From Apis mellifera (lineage: Eukaryota > Arthropoda > Insecta > Hymenoptera > Apidae): a stretch of 64,000 nt of DNA. The position numbers and the translations under genes were made by a program. Each line of letters begins with the position of its first letter. Position 1 is the stretch's first letter. The notes under the pieces were generated by a model. It was not told the origin of the DNA. It saw nothing but the letters and a program-made list of their open reading frames with translations, and did no database searches. Below, piece by piece: positions 37,271 through 49,200 of the stretch. The stretch is from assembly GCF_003254395.2 (NCBI RefSeq), contig NC_037652.1, positions 5,899,501 to 5,963,500 of the forward strand. The letters are read 5' to 3'.

Positions 37271-40200
37271 TATCACTACAATTTCCAATCAAATTATTCG
37301 TTCGCCACGAAATTAGATGCTTGTTACTTTGTCGATCCTTTGGAATTTTATTATTAGTTGGAAAATTATTCGTATCAAATTTAACAGATTAAAGCGAGCA
37401 ATTTTCGTTAGGAGAAATACAAAGTTCGTGAGGAAAAGCGAAGTGGAAGCGAAGATACTTCGAATCGATCTCGATTCTCGTTTTCTCGAGTATTCGTTCG
37501 CCACGAAATTAAATGTTTGTTACTTTGTCGATCCTTTGGAATTTTATTATTAGTTGGAAAATTATTCGTATCGTATTTAACAGATTAAAGCGAGCAATTT
37601 TCGTTAGGAGAAAATACAAAGTTCGTGAGAAAAAGCGAAGTGGAAGCGAAGATACTTCGAATCGATCTCGATTCTCGTTTTCTCGATTATTCGTTCGCCA
37701 CGAAATTAAATGCTTGTTACTTTGTCGATCCTTTGGAATTTTATTATTAGTTGGAAAATTATTCGTATCGTATTTAACAGATTAAAGCGAGCAATTTCCG
37801 CCAGGAGAAATACAAAATTCGTGAGAAAAAACGAAGTGGAAACGAAGATATTTCGAATCGATCTCGATTCTCGTTTTCTCGATTATTCGTTCGCCACGAA
37901 ATTAAATGCTTGTTACTTTGTCGATCCTTTGGAATTTTATTATTAGTTGGAAAATTATTCGTATCGTATTTAACAGATTAAAGCGAGCAATTTTCGTTAG
38001 GAGAAAATACAAAGTTCGTGAGGAAAAGCGAAGTGGAAGCGAAGATACTTCGAATCGATCTCGATTCTCGTTTTCTCGAGAAGAGTTTTCCGTTCGAGGA
38101 AAACTTTTCGCGAAGATTCTTGTATTTTTTTCGATTTGACGAACCGGAATCGGGGATCGCGGAGACTCGTGGGAAAGAGCCTCCTCTTCGGGGGGAAGAT
38201 TCTCACGGGGTGGCCGAAAAAAAGAGCATTCTTCTCGGGAAAAGATAGATAGAAGTGGAGAGAATCGAGAGAACCGGCGTGCAACGAACGACGATTCGAC
38301 GAATGTAAATGGAGTGTCAATTAGAGGTGAAAAGCCTGGAAACTCCGTATTGCTCGCATGCAAATAAGGATCGAACGGGGATATCCGGGCCATCATCTAG
38401 GCCGAGCGTGCTCCTCGTTTTTGACACCGTTCATCATTGACGCGGTTCATAACGGTTCATGCACATATCTATTTATAACAAATCCGCGTGGAGAATTCCA
38501 CGATTCCGGACTCGATCATCCTTTTTCGTTCTTCCTCAAGTGGAAGAAGTCCACTTTATCAGGGTTATCGATACATCGTCTAGAGGATCGGAATGATGCG
38601 GTCAACAATCTTGCTCAAGATTCGTTTTATCCAATTTACGAGCAATCTTATCATCTTATCTTCCATTTTTTAATTAAAAAATTATATGCACAATTTATAA
38701 GCATCCAGAATTAATTTATTATTCCTATTTATCTCTGCATCGAATTTCGCTTTATGGAATCGAGCTTCCAAAAGTGTTCTTTACGAATGTATCAACACCC
38801 TGATCAGGATATATCCTGTGAAAAATTAGGGGACGCTGTGTTTGACACGATTGTTTCACTTACCACAGAAATGTTTTCCTTCTCGAGCTCGTTCTTCTTG
38901 CTCTTTTTGGTCTTCTTTGTGCGGGGAGTGAGATTGGGCGAGGCATCATTACCGGCGACGCCCTCGATCTTCTTCTTCTTCGTCTTGGTCCCACCCTTCG
39001 CGCTCTGCGAGCTCACCGTTGTCACGCTCGTCGTTTCCTCTCGGCTTTCGCTCTGTATTAACACAGGGGAACAGATTTTTATTCCTCGCTTGAACACCTA
39101 GAGTGGTCTCTTTCAAATCGAAGAATTTTAAATTATTCGTAAATGTATATATAAAGAATGGTAATTTTTAAGATGTTTTTTTTTGGAAAATTTTATAGAG
39201 AATCTTTTGATGGTATATATATTTTAATCACTGGAGGAATCGAAAATGAAATCATTTCGAAATGATTATTTGGTATTGTAAATTATATAAGAAGAAATCT
39301 TATTGATCAATTACGCGGGACTTTCGAAGATAATTAGAGATTTGAAAAAAATTTATCGATTTCCCCCATCCCATAATAAATTTCGAACGAATACGTCGCA
39401 ATTAATATTGACTCACCCCACGATAAATCCTACATTTATCAACGCAACATCTTAATTGCTTTAAACGCGTGTCCTTTTGCGGACAAGAATTCCGCGCAAT
39501 CTGTAATCTCGGCTAAATAAGAGGATGTCGTTCGAACATAGTTTCCCTAATGATATCCTCCGTGTTCCATCGGCCATCGAGAGCCGCCGCATCCGGATAG
39601 AAGAAGGGAGGGACTCGCGAAAGTTGCGAAACGTCGAAAACGTCGTTAATAACGTTGATCTTTTCCTAATCGATCCGACGATCAAACGCTCTTTCGTCAT
39701 CGTTTCTTTTCTTTATTTCTCTTTCAAAATCTAATCGTCACGAACGAAGATAAATAAATAAATAAATAAATAATAATTTTAAAGATTTTGCTATTTTGCA
39801 TATGGGAAGGAAAGTGTGACAAGTTGTAATTTATCTCGCATCCCGAAAAAAAATATCGTTGATCCTCTTTTGAAAGTGGATCGACTTACACGTTTGCAAG
39901 TGTAACGGAACGCACATTCGTGGAAACCGCTTTCGTTCGATTCCAGATATATGATCGAGGTTGATGATATTTTTCTTCTCGTGATATTCACATTATTATT
40001 ATTATGAAACATGATCGAGATTCTTCTTCTTTAGAAATTCTTGGATAAAACATATTAATTACGATCCACGATCGTAAAGCAATTTTTTAAAATTTCGTCG
40101 AGATTGAAGGATATACTTATCATCTATTATTTCTATCTCTTCAATTCTTTTTTTTAATTATATTATCATTACTTCGTTAAATCGAAAGAAACTCACTCAG

Positions 40201-43200
40201 TCAATTGTGGTGGCACGGATTGATTTAAAAGTCTCTCGAACTCGCCGTGGTTGGAGCTATCGTTATTCGAGACAACACATTCGGGCGTCGTGATCAATGG
40301 GCGAACTCGAGAGGAAGGATGGCTCCTCGATGCGCTAACAAGATATTAATGATCAGGTAGACACGAATCGCGATCTTGCCGGGTAACAAGCGGATCGCGT
40401 GAAACAGGTGCACGAACTCTGGGGAAACAATGGCGAATACTGGCGCAACTAGTTCCTTCCAGGAATGTAGCTAAAAAAAATTCGCTCGAAAGTACAATTC
40501 TTTGCTCATCGCGATAAAATTCCAGAATTTTAATTACCTCTTACGTGATACGTTTCTCGTTCTTACGTTGTATTACGTGATAAAGTTTTCGAATTCGAAA
40601 TAATTGTTACGCGCATAACGAGATAGAAATTTCAGATATTTCAACAGGAAGATATTCGAATTTACGATTTTAATTTTTTGATCAATCCATGTATCGTGGC
40701 GATTGTATAATATAAAATATAGTTATTCTCACGGAAGAATTCTATCAACGATCGAAAGATGGCAGTAAAGATACTTTTGAATAGGTGATCTTTTTTTTTT
40801 TTTTTTGTTATACCCAATGAACTTTCGATAAGAATTTGACAGATCGAACGAGTTGAGTCATTTACCAAGATTTTATTTTTTTTATTTTTAAGATTCCGGT
40901 TTAATCGACACGATTCACGGTTTGGTAATTAAATCTCTGATAAATATTTATGAATGGAAGGATGAGAGCACAATCTCGTAGAAAATATTGGTAAATATCA
41001 TGGATAATTAACAAGATCTGTATGAAATAGAAATTTCGAATCGAAAATTACACCTTGCAAGTATAATATCTATTTTTTTTCAATTTTTGGAAAAATTTAT
41101 ACCTTGCATACTTAATAAAAACTTACATACTTTGAAAATCTGCCATCTTCCTTTCGAATTCTTATTAAAATTTCAAAGTTTCAATTTCCAAAAGAATCCA
41201 TAAAACACCGATCCAAGTTCCACCACTCGATCTCCACCAAAAGCTTGAATCTCTTCCTCTTAAATTTTATTTCTTTCTAAAAAAATTCCACCAAGGATCT
41301 CGATCTGGCGCACGATCGTCGAATTACGACGAAAAATATCGCGGCAATTCCTTCAACTTCATCAACTCCTTAACCCTTAATGAAGAGATCCCTCGGCGAA
41401 ATTAGTTACAACGATCGAGTTCCACGGACGACGATAAGTTTATCGCGGATCCTCTTATTACACGACGCTGATCGACGCTGCAATGCCTCGTCCCTTTACT
41501 CGACACACGTAATTACACGGCCACGTAACCCGCGGAAACCCGATTCGAATCGCGATTAAGCGGCGTTCACGCCGAAACCAGATCCCCGGCCCACAACTCT
41601 TTCGAAACGCAGCCTTCCAGATCCGCGTGTCGTCGCCCGCCTAATTAATATCCCGCTCTCGTCGAGATGGTACTCTCGTGGGTACCGATTTTGAAAAGTA
41701 GTCATAGCGAACTTGGGAACCTGATGAGATACGCTAATTTTCACGACTCTCTTCCAATTTTTCACCGCTTTCGCAAGTTTTGAAGTTAGAATTTTTTTTT
41801 TTTTCGATGGATATGCCATTCCTTATCGATAGATTTTTCAAGAATGATCCTTACAGTAATGGATGTTATTTCAAAGAAGCGAAATTTTTAAAAGATTCGA
41901 ATTTGGCAACTGATGGAAATCTGGTATCTGATAGAAAAAGATTATAAAATACTTGGAATTATTTTTTTGATAGATTTGTTTTTCCTTATCAATAATTTGA
42001 AGAATTATTTTTATAGTAATGTCATTTCGAGGGAGCAAAATTTTTAAAAGATTCGAACTTGACAATTTGGTATTCGAACAGAGAAAAATTATAAAATATT
42101 AGGAATTATTTTTTTGGGATAGATTTGTTCTTCCTTATCAATAATTTTTGAAGAATTATTTTTATAGTAATGTCATTTCTAGGGAGCGAAATTTTTAAAA
42201 GATTTGAACTTGGCAACTTAATATCTGACAGAAAAAGATTATAAAATATTAGATTATAAAATTATTTTTTTGGGATAGATTTGTTCTTTCCTATCAATAA
42301 TTCGAAGAATTATTTTTATAGTAATGGATGTCACTTGGAGAGAAATTTTTAAAAGATTTGAACTTGGCAATTTACTATCTGACAGAAAAAGATTATAAAA
42401 TACTACAAATTATTTTTTTGGGATATATATGCCATTCGTTCTTATCGATAATTTTCAAAGAATTATTTTTATAATAATGGATGTCACTTCGAGAGAGCGA
42501 AATTTTTAAAAGATTCGAACGTAACAAGAGCAGAAGAAGATTATAATATATTCAAATTTTACAATTAAAAAAAAAAAAAAACGATTTCAACGAGATATCG
42601 AAAATTAAATTGCCTTCTACGCCTCATTACGCCCCCTCTCCGCCCTCCCTCGCCCACACACGCACACACATCACTTTCACAACACATCGATCATCACCGC
42701 TCCTTTCGATCGTTCGCTCACCTTCTCGTTAACGCGCGCGCGCGCCAAGATTCGCGGCCAATTTTCGAGAGGAAACGAAACGTTGTTCACACGTAGCGTG
42801 GAAAATCGTGGCTTCCTTCACGCGAGCCGTTTTGAAACTGATCCTAATCTTCCTCGCTTTCACGCGATCACCGCCTCCTCCCCTCAACCGCAACACAACC
42901 GCGCCACCTCTTTCTATACCTCTTCTTCTTCTTCTTATCGATCGGGAATCGATCGAATCGAGGCGAAACCTTTCCGGTTTCCGCCGAAACCGATCCCGCT
43001 GGAACGAGCGACGGCCAACCACTCGGGGCAAGGATTCTCTTCAAGCGTCTCTCTACCTTAGTAACGAGGTCGACGAAAGCTGACGGAAGAAGCGCAAGGG
43101 AACGGGGGCGGGGAGCAAGGGAGCGGAAGAGTGGGGGAACGCGTTCCTCGGGGCGGCCGCCTTCTCGCTTGCTCGGCTCCCTTGCCTCGGACAGACGCGG

Positions 43201-46200
43201 CCCTGATACGGATCAGAAAAACGTCTGCCAACGTATGCGAACGGGAAACGTCGAGGAAGAGCGTGGTTGCTGGATCCGATAAAACTTGGTTGGTTACCGG
43301 AGGGGTAGAAATCATCGTGGGATAAGAATTGAAAAGGGACGGGAAGAAGAGAAACGTTTCGATACGTCGCGAATACTTTTTCTAAATCCTTCTCCAAATC
43401 TTTCAATCGTGTCTATTATTATACACCCTTAATTCCTAAATCAAGAGTAACAATTGCGAGGAAACGAAACGATGGATTATTTGAATTTTATGAACGAAAA
43501 TTAAGAATCTTAATTCCCGATTTGAAGCATGTCCTACCTGACGGAAGATCATCGTCCTGGATGCTGTCCTCGGCGAAGGGAAAAGGCGAAAGATCCGCGA
43601 GCGGGCGAGAAAACGTTGGTTCGGTAGTCTCGAACCAACTGGGGACGAGCGGAGGAAATCGTGGGGGATACTTGGGTCGGGATTTCCGCGATTGGCCATT
43701 TCCACCGGACACGAGGGGAGGGAGGGAGGGACGGTTGGCCGCGTACGGGTGGCCAGGTGAAACAGACGGAGGAGGGGAGGAAGGGAGGGTGTCCGGATGG
43801 CAGAAGGAAAGGTAGCAGGGGTCGATCGAGAGGGCAGAGTCTCGGGATTGGTTGGCGCCTCTTCTCGGCATCGACCTCGATCTCGATCTGTTTTCAACGA
43901 TGTAACGAGCTCGTTTTTCTCTTCGTCCTCGCTCGTTCCTTGACGCGCGCGCGTGTGGGAGTCGTTTTGCGACGGAGAGAACCGGTATCGGGAGTAGCCG
44001 GATAACTGGAAACTAATATAGCATCCTATATAGCCGGGGAAGTAAATATCGTATATATATCGGGATTATTTGTGAAAATTGTGCAAGTGTTTTGATCTCG
44101 CGGACGGGTCAAGGTCGTCGCAAAGTTTTCACTCGTTGAAAGTTCGAGAAGCTTGGATTCTTCTTTCCGTCTCGAACAGCAATGAGAAAGCTTCGATTTC
44201 GATCGTTTCGAATCTTAGGAATCGTGGAAAATTCGAAGAAGCTTAAATTTTCTTTCCATCTCGAACAGCAATGAAAAAGCTTCGATTTCGACGTCTGGAA
44301 GAATCCTAGACTTTGATTTTGATCGTTTCGAATCTTAAAAATCGTGGAAAATTCGAACATCAAAGAAATTTAAAAAAGAACAATAAAAAAGCTTCGATTT
44401 CGAGGTCTAGAAGAATCCTAGACTTTGATTTCAATCATTTCGAATCTTAAAAATCGTGGAAAATTCGAACATCGAAGAAGTTTAAAAAAGAACAATAAAA
44501 AAGCTTCGATTTCGACGTCTAGAAGAATCCTAGACTTTGATTTCAATCGTTTCGAATCTTAAAAGTCGTGGAAAATTCGAATATCGAAAAAGCTTAGAAA
44601 AGAGCAATGAAAAAGCTTCGATTTCGACGTCTAAAAGAATTATAGAATTCAATTTCGATCGTTTCGAATTTTAGGAACCGTGGAAAATTCGAAGAAGCTT
44701 AAATTTTCTTTCCATCTCGAACAGCAATGAAAAAGCTTCGATTTCGACGTCTGGAAGAATCCTAGACTTTGATTTTGATCGTTTCGAATCTTAAAAGTCG
44801 TGGAAAATTCGAACATCGAAAAAGCTTAGAAAAGAGCAATGAAAAAGCTTCGATTTCGACGTCTAAAAGAATTATAGAATTCAATTTCGATCGTTTCGAA
44901 TCTTAGGAACAGTGGAAAATTCGAAGAAGCTTAAATTTTCTTTCCATCTCGAACAGAAATGAAAAAGCTTCGATTTCGAGGTCTAGAAGAATCCTAGACT
45001 TTGATTTCGATCGTTTCGAATCTTAAAAGTCGTGGAAAATTCGAACATCGAAAAAGCTTAGAAAAGAGCAATGAAAAAGCTTCGATTTCGACGTCTAAAA
45101 GAATTATAGAATTCAATTTCGATCGTTTCGAATTTTAGGAACCGTGGAAAATTCGAAGAAGCTTAGGTTTTTTTTCCATCTCGAACAGCAATGAAAAAGC
45201 TTCGATTTCAACGTTTCGAATCTTAAAAATCGTGAAAAATTCGAATGTCGAAGAAGTTTGGAGAAGAGCAATGAAAAAGCTTCGATTTCGACATCTAGAA
45301 GAATTCTAGACTTCGATTTCGAATCTTAAAAATCGTGGAAAATTCGAACGTCGAAGAAGTTTAGAAAAGAGCAATGAAAAAGCTTCGATTTAGACTTCGA
45401 TTTCGAATCTTGGGAATGGCGAGAATCGTGGAAAAGTTTCGACGCCTGGCAGACGTTCGAATTCTGGCCCGGCAAGTTCGAGAAGATTCGAGATTTAATT
45501 CTCCAATTTGAATTTGGAGAGAAAAGTGTTGGGGAAAAGGAACGGGGATTAAAAAGTTCGTGACGAGTTGGAACTCGGTCAAGCTCGTTTCTAGCGGAAT
45601 AGGTTAGCACACACGGCATGGGCGGTGGTCGTTGAACCGGCTGTCTGATAACTCGGTTTCGTAGCGTTGTCTTGATAAACGAGCGGATTGCTTCCGGTAC
45701 GCGTTCATCTGTTCACGTGGGGCCCGTGAATTATCGTAGCCATTTCTATTCGTGTCGTCTGTCTACGCTCAACTCGTTGTTCCTCATTTATTTAACGCGC
45801 AACATTGTCTCCGCGGCCTATCAACTCGATCAATCAATTTTAACCGCCTCGGTTCGAAAAAACGATCCTACGCTTTCTTCCTCTAATGGGCTAATCTCGA
45901 TACATTGAAAGTAAAAGAAAAGCCTCTTACATGCGTTCTTATCTTCCCTATATTTGGAAAATAAAACAGTATACGAGAGGAGATTAATCTTAATTTTGAA
46001 GATTTATTCCATCATTTTCCTATCCACGAGTTACCTCGTTGGATCGATTCTTTTAATTTTTACCCACTCGAAAATATTTTTCTCTCTCTCTTTTCCTAGT
46101 CGAATAACATTATTTTCGTCGACAATTTTTCCCAACCAACTCGAAAATCTAACAATTTACGCGATCCTAAATTTATTCAGAGATATTGCCGGCGATATAA

Positions 46201-49200
46201 CACTCCCGCTCTTCGTTGACCAACACGATCGCCGATACTTATCAACAACCTGATTTACACCGCGTATCCGACGTTTAATTGCCGAGTTTCGGCTCGCATT
46301 ACCTACCCGTGATTCCGTTCCGTAGCCGTGAACTACATTCGCGTATACTCTCACTGGGTCCCTGGAATAAACCAGGCTCGCGTGTCGCGTATATTCTTTA
46401 CCGTGTGTCAATGAAGAGAAATAACGAAGAACGAAAGTGGTTACGCGCCGTTGGCCGGTGTCAACGAGCCAATTAGGCCTTTGTTATTCGATTAAACGCG
46501 CCGACACGCTTTTTCGCTTTAACTTTTCCCTTTCCTTTTCTTTCTTTCTTTTTTTTTTTTTCGTTACCTCTAAAAAAGGAAGAGAAAAAAGAGTTTAAAA
46601 AAGAAAAAAAAAAAATAATGGTCGATCAAAAAGAACTCGAGCTTACCTGCTGTCGAGAGTTAACGAGATTAATTGTTACCGCCACGAAATACGCGTGGGA
46701 GCAGGCGCAACGGTGTAATTAGCGTTGCGGAGTGGCGGGCAGGAAAAGCGGAGCCGGAATGGCTCGTTTGCAAGAATTACTCAACGTTGAACAGGAACGA
46801 GCACAACAACGGGGACGCAACAATTCTTTACACGCGGGTACCGCGTCGGTTGTGCTCGCTACCGAATAACCTTTCGCCGGAAACCAGCGTGCCGGAGGCC
46901 AATTCCTCTCCTCACCCGTGCCCCCCTCTCCCCACATTTACCTTGTTCTTCCTTCTATAACCCAATGCGATTTTCCGCTTTAAACACTCCAACACTCAAA
47001 CGTTGCTTCAGCCAATAAAAAAAAACACTAGTTGAAACAAACCATTCAATCAAAAAAACAACAAGGATTAAAAATCATTTCCAAAAAAAAAAAAAGAAAA
47101 GGGAAAAAAAATCAAGCAGATTTGTGAGAAGAGTTAAAGAAAAAGGGGAGATGAAATCTGTCGAACTCTGAAACCGTCGTCTTTGAAGAGGAACGTCCCG
47201 AACGTCTCGATAGATTAGTGGGAAACGAAGCAACACTTACATCACCCGCGTTAGAAACGTCGCTGGTCTCGTCGTCGGGGGTGGCGAGGGGCGCGCGAGC
47301 CGGCGACACGAGTTCGCCGCGGTTCTCCGCTCGTTGCTCCACCGCTCCCTCGTCGAGGGCCTCTTCCTCTCGCTCCTCGGCCTCCATCTCGAGGCACTGC
47401 GTCGTCTCCGAGACGATCTTCACGCTGCTTTCGGATATCACCACCTCCGTCTTCTCGATGAACGTCGGCTCGGACACGGACAGCTCGCTCGACGATTTCG
47501 TGATCGCGTTCTGCTCGTCCATGTTGTCGTTCGACTCCTCCTCCCCCTCCTCCTCCTTGCCCCTCAACTCTTCCTCCTCCCCCTCACCCTCCTCCATCCA
47601 ATTTCTCGTCCGATCCTCTTCGCCCTTCTCCCCCGATCTCGAGATCTCGCAAGTCGAATCCCGCTGCTGCTGCAGCGGATATCGCTCGTCGCAATTCTCC
47701 TCGCTCAACACCCGCCGTTCCGTGTCTAAAAATTCCTCCGTGCTCGCCACGTCGATCGAGCTGTCGAAACGATGCCTCGAAGTTTCGTCGTCGAAACTTT
47801 TGCACCGCGTGCCACGTGCTTCCTCCTCCTCCTCCTCCTCCTCCTCCTCCTCCTCCTCCTCCTCCTCCTCCTCCTCCTCCTCCTCCTCCTCCTCCTCCTC
47901 CTCCTCCTCCTCCTCCTCCTCCTCCTCCTCCTCCTCCTGTTCTTCGACGTCCACCGTTCGTTTCCCCTCCTCGACGAGATCCTCCTCCCCGAGAATTTTC
48001 TCCTCCAACGAGCCGCAAGATTTATCGTTGCCCGATACTTTCGACTCGAACGCGGCCGATTCGGACATCGCGATATCGTCCAACGGATTCGATTCGTCGT
48101 CGTCGTCCTCCCCCCGCACCCGTTTCCCCGATTCCTCGACGGGGCACAGGAATTGATCCACCCCCTCCTGGCTCTGGTCGAAATTATCCGAGAATTGACC
48201 GATCATCTGCCGATCATCCCCGTCCCCGTAATTCCCCCGCTCCGTCCACGCGTCCGATCCAACCTCCTCCCTCCCCGAATTTCCACCCCCAACGCCATCC
48301 TCCTCCTCTTCCTCCATTTCCGTTCCCCCACCGTCCAACTTCTCGGCATCGGCCGAAATCGCGCACCGAACCTCTATTTCCTCCCGATACTTGTCGGCTG
48401 CTTTCACCCGCTCCTCCTCGGCCTCCTCGCACGACGACTCGAACGGTCGCTGGCTCATCGCATCCGGCAGTCTGTCCTCGCCGAAGGGCCGAAGGGCGGG
48501 ATAATCGGGACACGGTTCTTCGTTGTCCTCCTCGGGCATCCGCGGGCATCCGCCATCGTCCGCCGCCTGCTCACGCGCCCCGTCCTCGAGCTCGCGCGTC
48601 GTTGTTTCTTCGATCGCCGTCCCGCTGCCAACTTCCGCCCGCTCCTCGAACACTTGCTCCTCCTTCCCCTCGCCGACCGCTTCCGCGCTCCCCCCCTCGT
48701 AGCAGGGCGCGTCGACGAGCGCCGCGTCGGGCGACACGTGGCCGTTCTGATAGCTGTAAATCGGTTCCCCGACGGAGGCCGAGTGTTCCGTTTCCGCGGC
48801 GATGAATTCCGCGTTCGCGTCCACACGCTCCTCCTGCTGCCTGTCGAGCACGATCCTCCTCACCGCTTCTGCCTCCTTCCCCCCTTCCATCTCTATACCG
48901 GTTTCGTTTTCCTCTTCCTCCTCCTCCTCCTCCTCCTTCTGCTCGGCGTTGGAGCAAATTCTCAGCGCCAGCTCGCTCTCGATCAACTCCTGAAGGCTTT
49001 TGTCGTCCGTGTCCAATTCGTTACGGGTGTTGTTAGTCAGGATTAGATCGTCCTCGTCGTCGTTGCTCTCGCACAACGATATTAGTTGCTTGTTACTCGC
49101 GGTTATGTTATCCAACTGGATCAAACCGTTGTTAGATTGAACGCTACACACCTCGCTAGTTTTGCTACTTACTACTACATTGATCGATTTCTTGGTCGCC

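Larger units (their letters stand above)
39053..47240 (-). other. Large 8.2-kb first coding intron of the LIM gene
   Basis: Contains two tandem arrays (41830-42530, 44110-45420) and several GC-rich islands ending in minus-strand donors that may be alternative first exons: about 40197 (ACTGA|GTGAGT), 42722 (GAGAAG|GTGAGC), 43538 (CGTCAG|GTAGGA) and 46647 (CAGCAG|GTAAGC). Confidence 0.6.

Noticed and set aside
37317..38139. Series of similar 78-90 codon plus-strand ORFs
   Set aside because: They are copies of the same frame in the 196-bp tandem array, with no homology or splice logic.
47584..48018. Poly-Gly minus-strand ORF
   Set aside because: A shifted reading of the GAG run; the poly-Glu frame is the one with an ATG and a matching donor.
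47218..49046. Long plus-strand ORFs (Ser-, Pro- and Leu-rich, up to 424 codons) across the acidic exon
   Set aside because: They are the reverse strand of the GAG/GAA-rich coding sequence and of the pure TCC run. Low complexity, no splice or start evidence.
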